From assembly GCA_021324165.1 (NCBI GenBank), contig JAJPJR010000035.1, forward strand, positions 1 to 64,000: 64,000 bases of DNA. Direction: 5' to 3'. Under the pieces are notes generated by a model that worked only from the letters and a program-made list of their open reading frames with translations, did not search any database and had not been told where the DNA came from. Source of the DNA: Armatimonadota bacterium (GTDB lineage: Bacteria > Armatimonadota > Fimbriimonadia > Fimbriimonadales > ATM1). Position 1 is the first letter of the stretch, and every line of letters starts with the position of its first letter. A program made the position numbers and the translations under genes. Below are positions 1-8,072 of the stretch, piece by piece.

Positions 1-244
1 CCGGTTCCAAGCGGGGATCGCGAGGGTGTTTGAAATCATCCTGCGAAATCCAATCTTTGAATGCCGCTTCATCTTTGCCGGGAAAAACCGTCCAACCCTC
101 ATCCACCTGCACCTGCTCGACCATATTGGAACGCTTCAGGCGCGATCGAAGCCAGTTGAAGATGCCAACGAACCGTTGCGATTGCCAAGAAGAAACGAAA
201 CTGAAAACAGCCAACAGGCAGACGAACCCGATCAGCAGAAACAC
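1..244 (-). CDS. membrane-anchored protein, N-terminal fragment, cut by window edge
   Basis: Only the first 81 or so codons are in the window; the C-terminus lies beyond position 1. The frame opens with one strongly hydrophobic segment (VFLLIGFVCLLAVF, about residues 1-15), then a basic stretch (LRSRLKRS), then an acidic soluble part containing WTVFPGKDEAAF. This resembles a single-pass protein with a cytoplasmic tail. The start is chosen as GTG at 244 because a GGAGG at 254-258 lies 9 bases upstream; GTG at 250 is the alternative, and an in-frame TAA precedes it. I do not recognise the family. Confidence 0.6.
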   Translation of the reverse strand, partial: MFLLIGFVCLLAVFSFVSSWQSQRFVGIFNWLRSRLKRSNMVEQVQVDEGWTVFPGKDEAAFKDWISQDDFKHPRDPRLEP

Positions 245-276
245 CAGCACTTACCTCCAAAGAAGTTGACATGTAG

Positions 277-414
277 GCGCCCACGCGCCGACCCAACCCT
301 TGGCCCCGATCCTTGTGTCGAGACCCAGACAGCAGAAGTCAGAGACGTTCGATTTTTCATCTCACGCAGGAGCCGCTCTTGCCAACCCCTTGGGGTCGTC
401 CGCGGCGAAGGCGC
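277..414 (-). ncRNA. candidate structured RNA or long 5' leader
   Basis: This non-coding stretch can close on itself through an interrupted long-range stem: 277-281 with 410-414, 284-287 with 401-404, 289-294 with 393-398 and 300-304 with 381-385. About 75 bases remain as an internal domain with a small helix of its own (GAGA/TCTC). On the minus strand a TACACT hexamer (415-420) lies just before the proposed 5' end, with a TTGCGC element about 20 bases further upstream. It could be a free small RNA or the leader of the truncated gene downstream. It matches no RNA family I can name, and GC-rich sequence folds easily by chance. Confidence 0.3.
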
Positions 415-456
415 AGTGTACCCCCCTTTGCGGCACGTCTGCGCAATACCATCATT

Positions 457-1428
457 TTAGGCAGACCGAGGCAGTTTCTCTCGGCCCCCGAGCAGAAATG
501 CCGCAGTCCAGGCAAGCAGCGTGAACAGCCCAAACGCCACTTTGAACGCGGGCGGGACGGTTTTCGAAAAACTCACCCACGCCTCGATCGGTGCGGCGAT
601 CCAGATCATCACGATTCCCAGGATCATCAGCGACATCGCGTCTTTTGCCGCCGCACGGATTGACCGCGAACGACTCCTCCTGCCAGGGGCGATCAGCGCC
701 CAGCCCAACAGCAAACCCCCTGCCGACGAGATAAAGATGCCCCCAAGCTCAGTCACCCCATGCGGAAGGAGCGAGGTTACGAGCAGCGCCTCTCCGTGTA
801 CGGTCTTCATCTGCGAATAGAGCGCGCCGAGAATCGCTCCGTTTTCGTACAAGCCGTACACGGTCATCAGTCCGAACGTCAGGCCGCCCGCTGCCGCCGT
901 GACGGTCGCCATAGTATTGTTGACGATGTAAAAGCTCGTAGCGACAGTGGATCCCTCAGGGTCGTTTTCTTGCAGCTTTTTGGTTTTCCACTGCTCGATG
1001 TTGGCTAACATCTCCCGGGGAACCAGCCGCTCGATGAGTTCGGAGTTGCGGGTCAGGACGCCGTTCGTCAGCGCCGCGGAGATTGAAAAGAGCCCGATCG
1101 AAACACCCACAAACGCCCACCTGCGTCTTATCGCGCGGCAGGAATCGAGCAGCGCGTTCAGCAGACCGGGCAGAAGCGGCTTGCGCGGATGCTGGTAAAG
1201 CGTGGTGTGGCTGCGCCCCACCAGATCGTTCAAGAACCGCTCCATTGTTGCGTTCGTGCTCCGGGTGCGAACGAACGCCAAGTCACGGCACGCTGCCCGA
1301 TACAGCCTGGCAAACTCTCGAATCTCTTTGCCGCTCAGCGCGTTCACGCTGAGTTCTGCACGGCTGGCCAGAACCGCGAGCCTGTCCCAATCGCCGCGCC
1401 GCTCGCTCACGAACGTCTTCTCGTTCAT
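457..1428 (-). CDS. SpoIIM / DUF95 family membrane protein
   Basis: This 323-residue protein has the stage II sporulation protein M family layout: a soluble N-terminal helical part (residues 1-105, with FARLYRAACRDLAFVR), a first membrane segment (about 108-125), an extracytoplasmic loop, and several hydrophobic segments, including the glycine-rich LTFGLMTVYGLYENGA and the LLPHGVTELGGIFI motif typical of the family. In Firmicutes SpoIIM helps peptidoglycan remodelling during engulfment. Outside spore formers the family is widespread and its role is unclear, so a sporulation role should not be assumed here. It is divergent from the sigma factor gene, with an 8-bp inverted repeat between them. 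No Shine-Dalgarno is evident before the ATG. Confidence 0.85.
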   Translation of the reverse strand: MNEKTFVSERRGDWDRLAVLASRAELSVNALSGKEIREFARLYRAACRDLAFVRTRSTNATMERFLNDLVGRSHTTLYQHPRKPLLPGLLNALLDSCRAIRRRWAFVGVSIGLFSISAALTNGVLTRNSELIERLVPREMLANIEQWKTKKLQENDPEGSTVATSFYIVNNTMATVTAAAGGLTFGLMTVYGLYENGAILGALYSQMKTVHGEALLVTSLLPHGVTELGGIFISSAGGLLLGWALIAPGRRSRSRSIRAAAKDAMSLMILGIVMIWIAAPIEAWVSFSKTVPPAFKVAFGLFTLLAWTAAFLLGGREKLPRSA

Positions 1429-1445
1429 CGGTACGGTGATCTTAC

Positions 1446-1470
1446 TGTGTTCTGAAGGATGCAGAACACA
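1446..1470. promoter_or_regulatory. 8-bp perfect inverted repeat, candidate operator
   Basis: TGTGTTCT (1446-1453) and AGAACACA (1463-1470) are perfect inverted copies separated by 9 bases. They sit between the divergent SpoIIM-family and sigma factor genes, about 20 bases before the SpoIIM-family start. A TAAGAT hexamer on the minus strand lies between the repeat and that start, so a bound protein could cover its promoter. An RNA hairpin in a leader is the alternative. Confidence 0.45.
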
Positions 1471-1661
1471 CCCGCCCGGTGGCGCGTCTAAACTTCAAGC
1501 AGGTTGTGCGGGTTTCGCCGGCCGGTTTGCCTGTTCGTGCATGTGCAGGCCATCAGGCACGAAATTTGCTTGACTTAGCCGAGGTCGAAGGACAAAGGGC
1601 CGCAGTTGGAGAAGAGAAGGTCATTCTGGCGCGGGAAGCGCCGGGGCCGAGCAGTATAAAC

Positions 1662-2531
1662 ATGTTCGATCCGATGCATTTGCCGAATGGGTCGCCGGAC
1701 GATAAGGGGGATTCGCTTCCGTCCTACCTTTCACGGCTGACGTCTGTGCCGCTTCTATCACCCGAAGAGGAGCGGGCGCTCGCACGCCGTGCCCGCGCAG
1801 GCGACCAGGTCGCCAAGATGAAGCTGGTGGAAGCCAACATGCGCCTGGTGGTGAACATCGCGAAAAACTACCGCCACCGTTCCATCGCATTTGAAGACCT
1901 TGTGCAGGAAGGAGCGCTGGGGCTGATTGATGCGGTCGAAAGGTTCGACCCTGAACGAGGGTTTCGGTTTTCGACCTATGCCACGCATTGGATCAGGCAG
2001 ACCATCGGCCGAGCGATTGATTCCAAGGCGAAAACGATTCGAATTCCTGCGCACGTTTCCGATGCGATTCGAAAGATGGAACGAGAACGCGCAAGGCTCG
2101 CAAGCCAACTTGGGCGCGAACCGAGCGCCGCGGAGATCGCCGAAACCTTAGGCATCAGCAAAAAGAAACTGCTCTTGATTCTTCAAAGCGCGCAAGACCC
2201 GGTGTCCATTGATCGAATGGTCGGAGAAGACGAATCCATTGATTTCACCTCCCGCATCGCTGACGAGAATTCGGTGGACCCCGAAGAGACAATCATGAAC
2301 AAAGAGTCCATGCGCAGCCTCTACGCGATTCTCGATCAGTTATCGGAGCGCGAGCGCCGGGTGATGAGCAGGAGACTGGGATTGGACGAGACTTACACTT
2401 CGGGTTCGGTGCTGAAAGAGATGAGCAGCGAACTGCAACTATCGCGTGAGCGCATCCGCCAAATCGAACTGCAAGCCGTTAGAAAACTCCGCTCGTTGAT
2501 GAAGCGCCGCCGTCCATCCGATCCACTTTAG
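1662..2531 (+). CDS. sigma-70 family RNA polymerase sigma factor (group 1/2 type)
   Basis: The protein has 289 residues from the ATG at 1662. It carries region 1.2 (LPSYLSRLTSVPLLSPEEE, near residue 17), region 2 with the core-binding and -10 recognition helices (LVEANMRLVVNIAKNY, FEDLVQEGALGLIDAVERF, FSTYATHWIRQTI), region 3, and a region 4 helix-turn-helix ending LSRERIRQIELQAVRKLR. This layout is that of a housekeeping-like or RpoS/RpoH-like sigma, not an ECF factor. It lacks the long acidic region 1.1, so an alternative group 2 sigma is more likely than the primary RpoD. The frame stays open upstream to a GTG at 1479, and there is no clear Shine-Dalgarno at 1662, so the N-terminus is uncertain. 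Confidence 0.9.
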   Translation: MFDPMHLPNGSPDDKGDSLPSYLSRLTSVPLLSPEEERALARRARAGDQVAKMKLVEANMRLVVNIAKNYRHRSIAFEDLVQEGALGLIDAVERFDPERGFRFSTYATHWIRQTIGRAIDSKAKTIRIPAHVSDAIRKMERERARLASQLGREPSAAEIAETLGISKKKLLLILQSAQDPVSIDRMVGEDESIDFTSRIADENSVDPEETIMNKESMRSLYAILDQLSERERRVMSRRLGLDETYTSGSVLKEMSSELQLSRERIRQIELQAVRKLRSLMKRRRPSDPL

Positions 2532-2534
2532 GCG

Positions 2535-4616
2535 TCAAGCGGCGATCTGTCCCGAGAACTCAACGTCCGCACTCGCGGAAACTTCGTTGTATGCCAGCAC
2601 TGGCGTCGAAACTCCGTTGCGATCCAGGAAACGGCGCAGGGGCAGCCGAAGGTTGTTGCCGCAGAGAATCACGGGGTTGCCGCCTTTGGCTGTCACGAGT
2701 TCCGAAGCCTGTGCGATTTGCGAAGCGATCTGCTTGGCTTTGTCGGGCTCCAACGCGAGAACGCTGCCGTGCGGAGTCTGCTGCACCTGTTCGGCAAGCA
2801 TCTTTTGAAGTTCGGGCTCGATCGTCAGGCATGTCAATCGGCCCTCTGCATCCAGATATTGTCGGGTGATGGTTCTGGGAAGCGCCGCACGAACGAGTTC
2901 GCCCAACTGATCAACATCTTTGATCCGGTCGCTGAAGTCGGCAAGCGTTTCCAAAATCGTTACCATGTCGCGGATTGGCACGCGTTCGCGAAGCAGGTGC
3001 TGGAGCACTTTTTGCACTTCTCCCACAGAAAGGTGCGAGGGCACCAACTCTTCCACCACCGTCGAATTGATCTCTTTCGCGTTGTCCAACAAGGTTTGCA
3101 CTTCCTGCCGGCTCAACAGTTCAGCTGCGTGCTGCTTCACAACTTCGCAAAGGTGGGTGCTCATCATCGCGGTGGGTTCGATGACGGTGTACCCGTTGCG
3201 TTCGGCTTGGTCCTTCATTCCGCGCTCGATCCATAAGGCGTCAATGTTAAAAACCGGATCCTTCGTGCGCGTGCCGATCACTTGATTGATGACGCCGCCG
3301 CTGTCAATGGCAAGGCAAAGATCGGGAAACGCCTGCGCTCGGGCGACTTCCTCGCCGCGGATTCTAATCACATAATCGTTTGGCCCGAGCTGCACGTTGT
3401 CTCGAATGCGAACGCTTGGGAGCACGAAACCGAGTTCCAATGCCAACTGCCGTCTTATGGCTGTGATTCTGGAAGGCAGATCGCCGCCCTGACGCGGATC
3501 CACGATTCGCGTAATTCCGTATCCGACTTCGAACTCGATCGGATCAACGTTCAAAAGCGGCAGGACAGAATCGGGTGTGGACCTTCCATCCGACGCGGGC
3601 CCGGCAGCGACGGTTTGCGGCGCAGGAAGACCGGTGCGGGGATCGGAAGTCAAAAACGCCTTTGCCGCCGAACTTCCAACGAACTTGTATGCGGCGAACA
3701 CGCCTGCCGCAAGAAGCAAAAACGTGAACATTGGAAAGCCCGGCACGAACGCCAATGCGGCAAGGCCGATCGCCGTTCCCAACAGCGCCTGAGGCTGACC
3801 CAAAAACTGACGCACAACCGAAGCGCCCATTCCCGCTTCTTGTCCTCCGCGCGTCACCATCAAGCCTGCGCTCGTGCTGACCAACAGCGCGGGGATCTGC
3901 GAAACCAAACCTTCGCCGACACTCAGCGTGGCATACGTCTTCAAGATGTCCATTACGCTGCCTTCGCCGCGCATAAACCCAAGAACCAAACCGCCGATGA
4001 TGTTGACCAAAATGATGAGAATCGCCGCGATCGCATCGCCTTTAATGAATTTGCTGGCGCCGTCCATCGAACCGTAAAAGTCGGCCTCGAGTTTGATCTC
4101 TTTTCGACGTTGTTTTGCCTCGGCTTCGGTGATGAGACCTGCGTTCAGGTCGGCATCAATAGACATCTGCTTGCCCGGCATCGCATCAAGCGTAAATCGG
4201 GCAACCACTTCAGCTACGCGGCCAGCGCCGTTCGTGATCACCACAAACTGCACGATGACAAGAATCAAAAACGCAACAAGGCCGACAACAAAGTCGCCGC
4301 CCATCACAAAATCGCCGAACGTTTCGATGATGTGTCCCGAATCGCCGGATGTGAGAATCAGTTTCGTGGCCGCAATGCTGAGCGCGACGCGCAGCAATGT
4401 GGTAAGCAGCAGCACCGAAGGAAACGTGCTGAACTGCGTTGGATGCGAAACGTTCGTCGCGATCAGCGCAATGGCCACAGAACTTCCGATGCTGATGACC
4501 AGCATTCCATCGAGCAGCCATGGCGGAACAGGAAGAATGAGAACCACAACCACCGCCAAAATGGCGATGGCTAACACCAGATCGCTGTGCTTCAGAAGCC
4601 GTTCGATCGTTTTCAC
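2535..4616 (-). CDS. flhA: flagellar export gate protein FlhA
   Basis: At 693 residues this is full family length. Residues 1-310 carry about eight membrane segments and the FHIPEP signature region (AEVVARFTLDAMPGKQMSID and GDAIAAILIILVNIIGG). The C-terminal half is the cytoplasmic domain that docks chaperone-substrate complexes. FlhA forms the nonameric ring of the flagellar type III export gate and couples proton flow to export. It is the last gene of the flagellar run, and its ATG overlaps the stop of the MotE-like gene (ATGA, 4613-4616). It ends only 3 bp from the convergent sigma factor gene. Confidence 0.97.
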   Translation of the reverse strand: MKTIERLLKHSDLVLAIAILAVVVVLILPVPPWLLDGMLVISIGSSVAIALIATNVSHPTQFSTFPSVLLLTTLLRVALSIAATKLILTSGDSGHIIETFGDFVMGGDFVVGLVAFLILVIVQFVVITNGAGRVAEVVARFTLDAMPGKQMSIDADLNAGLITEAEAKQRRKEIKLEADFYGSMDGASKFIKGDAIAAILIILVNIIGGLVLGFMRGEGSVMDILKTYATLSVGEGLVSQIPALLVSTSAGLMVTRGGQEAGMGASVVRQFLGQPQALLGTAIGLAALAFVPGFPMFTFLLLAAGVFAAYKFVGSSAAKAFLTSDPRTGLPAPQTVAAGPASDGRSTPDSVLPLLNVDPIEFEVGYGITRIVDPRQGGDLPSRITAIRRQLALELGFVLPSVRIRDNVQLGPNDYVIRIRGEEVARAQAFPDLCLAIDSGGVINQVIGTRTKDPVFNIDALWIERGMKDQAERNGYTVIEPTAMMSTHLCEVVKQHAAELLSRQEVQTLLDNAKEINSTVVEELVPSHLSVGEVQKVLQHLLRERVPIRDMVTILETLADFSDRIKDVDQLGELVRAALPRTITRQYLDAEGRLTCLTIEPELQKMLAEQVQQTPHGSVLALEPDKAKQIASQIAQASELVTAKGGNPVILCGNNLRLPLRRFLDRNGVSTPVLAYNEVSASADVEFSGQIAA

Positions 4617-5077
4617 TTGCCGCCTTTCTCCATAGCGCGAATCCCTTTGCTGATGCGGGCGGCCTTGTCGGGGTCATCCACTGCGATCGCCGCAAGAAGC
4701 GCCGCGAGTTTGTCATCATCCATTTTCGCAAGCACTGGAAGGGTGTCGGCTTCATCCCATTTCATCAAAATCTTTTTCAAAACATCAGCATCCATGCTCG
4801 ACCAAAGTTTCGAAAGTCTTTCCGTGCCGTCTTTGCGAGGTGTGACTTCGGCGGGTTTTTCGACGTTCGCCTGCGGCGATGGCTGCTGTTGCACCGCGGT
4901 GACTGCGGACGGCTGCGCGGCGATGTTGGTCTGCGGCTGTTGATTCGGAGTGGATGCGGACTGCTTTGGCTTGTCGGGCGTGATGCCACGAATTTTCAGC
5001 ACGCCGGCGTATCCGAGCCCGATGACGACACCGCCGACGGCGATGACCGCAATCAATCCGATCGTCAGCATTTTCAT
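4613..5077 (-). CDS. MotE/YlxF-like flagellar protein (MgtE-N type domain)
   Basis: This 154-residue protein has one N-terminal membrane segment (residues 4-26), a proline/glutamine-rich linker (about 40-80), and a C-terminal helical domain with repeats such as MDADVLKKILMKWDEADTLP and MDDDKLAALLAAIAVDDPDK. This is the fold shared by the MgtE N-terminal domain and the FliG middle domain, and it characterises the MotE/YlxF proteins found beside fliJ in many flagellar operons. MotE is reported to stabilise the stator protein MotC in rhizobia; the role here is inferred from position. It starts 4 bp before the lytic transglycosylase gene ends and overlaps flhA by 4 bp. Confidence 0.8.
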   Translation of the reverse strand: MKMLTIGLIAVIAVGGVVIGLGYAGVLKIRGITPDKPKQSASTPNQQPQTNIAAQPSAVTAVQQQPSPQANVEKPAEVTPRKDGTERLSKLWSSMDADVLKKILMKWDEADTLPVLAKMDDDKLAALLAAIAVDDPDKAARISKGIRAMEKGGK

Positions 5078-5691
5078 CGCTGAAGACCTCCTAAAATGCG
5101 TTTCACATACGTTTGTGTTTCAGCAAATGGCGGAATGCCGCGATATTTTTTGACCGCGCCAGGGCCCGCGTTATAAGCCGCCAGAGCAAGTTCGAGCGAA
5201 CCGAAACTGTCCAGCTGCTGACGAAGGTATTTCGCACCTCCACGCAAGTTTTGCAACGGGTCGAACGGGTCGAGAACTCCCAACTGCTTAGCAGTTCCCG
5301 GCATCAGCTGCGTCAATCCTTGCGCTCCTTTCGAACTTACGGAATTCGGATTCCAATCGCTTTCCCATTGAATGAGCTGATGAAACACTTGCGGATCAAT
5401 ATTGAATTCGGCGGCGGCTTTGTCGGCCAACGCGATAAGCTGCGAGCGGTTGACATTCTGATTTGAAGGAATCAGATTCATGGCAGGCATTGGGCCGACC
5501 GTTTCCGATCCCAAAGTGCGAACCAGCGGGTTCATATCGTGCAATCCCGCGCCGTATCCCGGAATCGGGACAAAAGCGTGCGTGCCCGAAGAGGCAGGCG
5601 GCGGATCGAACTGTTCGAGCGAAGCGATCCGCGATTCGATCTCTGCGATGCGGGCTCTCACTCCGTCGGGCCCAAGCGGGCGAACGGTCAT
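5074..5691 (-). CDS. flagellum-associated lytic transglycosylase (SLT domain)
   Basis: This 205-residue protein has an N-terminal linker and a C-terminal lysozyme-like SLT domain. The catalytic glutamate is E110 in QWESDWNP, followed by GLTQLMPGTA (125-134) and AYNAGP (172-177), the three family hallmarks. It would cut peptidoglycan strands so that the flagellar rod can cross the wall, the job done by the FlgJ glucosaminidase in enterics. No classical signal peptide is visible, which suggests export through the flagellar apparatus itself. The gene sits between fliJ (TGATG overlap at 5691) and the MotE-like gene. Confidence 0.9.
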   Translation of the reverse strand: MTVRPLGPDGVRARIAEIESRIASLEQFDPPPASSGTHAFVPIPGYGAGLHDMNPLVRTLGSETVGPMPAMNLIPSNQNVNRSQLIALADKAAAEFNIDPQVFHQLIQWESDWNPNSVSSKGAQGLTQLMPGTAKQLGVLDPFDPLQNLRGGAKYLRQQLDSFGSLELALAAYNAGPGAVKKYRGIPPFAETQTYVKRILGGLQR

Positions 5692-6110
5692 CAGGCTGCC
5701 CTCCTAAGCGCTGCCCATTCATCCAGGTCTTTTTGTGCTTTGCGGTCTTCGGCCAACTGCCATTCGGCTTTGGCAATTTCATAAAGCCTTTCCATCGCCT
5801 TCAGCCTTTTGCGTGTTTCGATCCATTCGGCATGAGCGGTCTGTTCATCATTGGCAAGTATGTGAACGACTGCCATTTGGTTTTCATAATCGCATTCGAG
5901 TTTGTCAAGATACAGTTCCATCGTTCGCATTTCGTTCAGGTTTCGTGGCAGACGGTACTGCGCCCTGTTCTTTTCATCCAAAATGCGTTCAGCATCGAGG
6001 GCCGCCATCAACCGTCTTTTTCGCGCTTCCAAAAATGCGTCTTTCGCCCAGCATTCCTGCATTTTTCGGTATTCCAAAACACGGTTATATGCAAATCGAA
6101 ACTTAGCCAT
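5691..6110 (-). CDS. fliJ: flagellar export chaperone FliJ
   Basis: The protein is 139 residues, almost wholly charged alpha-helix with heptad character, beginning MAKFRFAYNRVLEYRK as FliJ proteins do (F-x-L-x-x-V-L-x-x-R). FliJ forms a two-helix coiled-coil stalk that inserts into the FliI hexamer and links it to FlhA. FliJ diverges fast in sequence, so the call rests on the N-terminal pattern, the length, the coiled coil and the position directly after fliI, which it overlaps by 8 bp. Confidence 0.88.
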   Translation of the reverse strand: MAKFRFAYNRVLEYRKMQECWAKDAFLEARKRRLMAALDAERILDEKNRAQYRLPRNLNEMRTMELYLDKLECDYENQMAVVHILANDEQTAHAEWIETRKRLKAMERLYEIAKAEWQLAEDRKAQKDLDEWAALRRAA

Positions 6111-7422
6111 TCACAATCTCCATCAGTTCGTTGACGGTCTGTTCCAGCGGTGCTGCCTCGTCTTTGGTTTGGCGGAGAAAACCGCTGATTCGCGGCCACT
6201 TCGCAATCGCTTCATCTGCAAGCGGCTTTGCGCCTTGTTGATAGGCTCCGATCGCCACCAACTCCTCGATCTCTCGATAAGCGGTGACGAGTTCGCGAAA
6301 TCTGTTTGCTGCACTCACGTGCGCAGAATCCACAATGTTCGCCATCACCCTGCTCAAACTTCCACACACATCAATCGCGGGGTAGTGGCCGGAATTTGCC
6401 AGCCGCCGGTCGAGCACGATATGCCCATCGAGAATCGAGCGCGCAGTGTCGGCCACCGGTTCGTTGTTGTCATCGCCTTCCACCAACACCGTGTAGATGC
6501 CGGTAACCGATCCGACATCGGAATTGCCCGCGCGTTCGAGCAGCTTGGGCAGAATTGCGAACACGCTCGGTGTGTAGCCGCGCGTGCTGGGAGGCTCGCC
6601 GATGGCGAGACCAAGTTCTCGCTGCGCTGTCGCAAACCTGGTGATGCTGTCCATCATCAGCATTACGTTTCTGCCATGGCGGCGAAACCAATCGGCAATG
6701 GCGGTCGCGGTAAAGGCCGCTTTGATTCTTACCAACGCGGGTTGATCGCTCGTTGCGACAACGACCACCGACCGCCGCAGTCCTTCTTCTCCAAGATCGT
6801 TTTGAATGAATTCACGCACTTCGCGGCCGCGTTCGCCAATCAATGCGATAACGTTCACATCGGCGCGTGTGGAACGTGCAATCATTCCGAGCAGGGTGCT
6901 TTTTCCAACTCCGCTTCCTGAAAAAACTCCGATGCGCTGGCCGATGCCGATTGTTGAAAGCGCGTCAATCGCCTTCACGCCCGTTTGCATCGGAGCGGTG
7001 ATCATCCGCCGGCGAAGCGCATCGGGCGCATCTTGATAAATCGAGACGCGGTCTACATCGCCTATGGGAGCGCCGTCAATCGGATCGCCGAGGCCGTTCA
7101 GCACGCGGCCGAGAAGTGAATCTCCCGCAGGCGCAAGAAGAGCATGAGCCGTGTTGCGAACGACACAACCGGCGCGCACCCCGTTCATTTCGCCAAACGG
7201 CATCAGAAGCAGTCGGCTGTTGCGAAAACCCACGACTTCGGCGCGCACATCGTTCTTTGACCCAAGTTCAATCGAGCAGATGTCTCCGATTTTCGCATCG
7301 GGGCCGGTAGATTCGATGACCAACCCGACGACCTGCGCAACGCGGCCGTAAATCCGCAGCCCATCCGCAGTTTTTGCGTGCTTGATCTGGTGTTGAAAAC
7401 TGGCGAACGGCACTTGGGTCAT
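6103..7422 (-). CDS. fliI: flagellum-specific ATPase FliI
   Basis: The protein has 439 residues, of F1-beta/EscN type. The P-loop GSGVGKST is at 169-176, followed by LIGERGREVREFI and the Walker B-like NVMLMMDSITRFA. SxxTRGYxPS-type residues (EPPSTRGYTPSVFAILPKL) are the signature of the type III secretion ATPase family and distinguish it from the true F1 subunit also present in this window. FliI unfolds and delivers flagellar substrates to the export gate. It overlaps fliH by 4 bp (ATGA). Confidence 0.97.
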   Translation of the reverse strand: MTQVPFASFQHQIKHAKTADGLRIYGRVAQVVGLVIESTGPDAKIGDICSIELGSKNDVRAEVVGFRNSRLLLMPFGEMNGVRAGCVVRNTAHALLAPAGDSLLGRVLNGLGDPIDGAPIGDVDRVSIYQDAPDALRRRMITAPMQTGVKAIDALSTIGIGQRIGVFSGSGVGKSTLLGMIARSTRADVNVIALIGERGREVREFIQNDLGEEGLRRSVVVVATSDQPALVRIKAAFTATAIADWFRRHGRNVMLMMDSITRFATAQRELGLAIGEPPSTRGYTPSVFAILPKLLERAGNSDVGSVTGIYTVLVEGDDNNEPVADTARSILDGHIVLDRRLANSGHYPAIDVCGSLSRVMANIVDSAHVSAANRFRELVTAYREIEELVAIGAYQQGAKPLADEAIAKWPRISGFLRQTKDEAAPLEQTVNELMEIVNG

Positions 7423-8072
7423 GCGGCCTCGCTCTGCTGAATGTTTTGAAGTTTGGTTTCAACCGTTGCATCAACGATGCCGCTGTCCGATTCGACGACC
7501 ACCGATCCGCGAGACAACGTTTCGTCTCCAACGATTTCGATTCCTTTCACAAGTCCTGCCACTGCACAGATCGCATCGCGGTTGCGTTCAAGAGCAGGCA
7601 GATCGAAAGGATTGATTCGAATGGTTGCGCTGAGCGAGTTGTTCACGCGCTGAATCGCTTGGCGAGCAATCGGCACAATCGCTTCGGGCCGGGTGCTGAT
7701 TTCATCGGCGAGCACGTTCTTTGCAATTTCAAAGGCCAGCGATGCCAATCCGTATTCGGCCTTTTCATACCACAGGTTCATCGCTTTCTCAACGCGTTCG
7801 ACCACGGCGCGAAGTTCGTTTGCAAAGTTTTCGATCAACTGCGCTTCCTGCTTTTTGGCCGATGCCAGGCCCTCTTTGAATCCGAGCTGGTATCCCGCGC
7901 CGTATCCTTCCACATGCGCTGCCGCTCGTTTGGCTTCGAGCATTTCGCTCACCGAATCCATTGCAGGGCTCGGCACCGACCGTTTGCGAACGGGCTTCGC
8001 CGCGGTTTCGGATAGCAGGGTTTCAAAACGCGGCAGAGAGGCCGACTCTTCCCGCGGAATGCGTTTAGACAA
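7419..8072 (-). CDS. fliH: flagellar assembly protein FliH
   Basis: This 217-residue protein has a low-complexity N-terminus, a glycine-spaced helix (HVEGYGAGYQLGFKEGLA, around residues 54-71) like the GxxxG repeats of FliH, a long coiled coil, and the conserved C-terminal RGSVVVESDSGIVDATVE stretch seen in FliH/YscL proteins. FliH is the stator-like regulator that holds FliI and tethers it to the C-ring. It overlaps fliG by 8 bp and fliI by 4 bp. Confidence 0.92.
   Translation of the reverse strand: MSKRIPREESASLPRFETLLSETAAKPVRKRSVPSPAMDSVSEMLEAKRAAAHVEGYGAGYQLGFKEGLASAKKQEAQLIENFANELRAVVERVEKAMNLWYEKAEYGLASLAFEIAKNVLADEISTRPEAIVPIARQAIQRVNNSLSATIRINPFDLPALERNRDAICAVAGLVKGIEIVGDETLSRGSVVVESDSGIVDATVETKLQNIQQSEAA

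Noticed and set aside
457-1428. Evidence of endospore formation from the SpoIIM-family gene
   Set aside because: The family is widespread in non-sporulating bacteria and no other sporulation gene is in the window.
1655-1660. TATAAA as a promoter for the sigma factor gene
   Set aside because: It ends one base before the ATG, too close for even a leaderless transcript.
3282-4574. A 430-codon plus-strand frame opposite flhA
   Set aside because: flhA is certain over the same interval; the frame is low-complexity (R, H, Q, N rich) and has no start signals.
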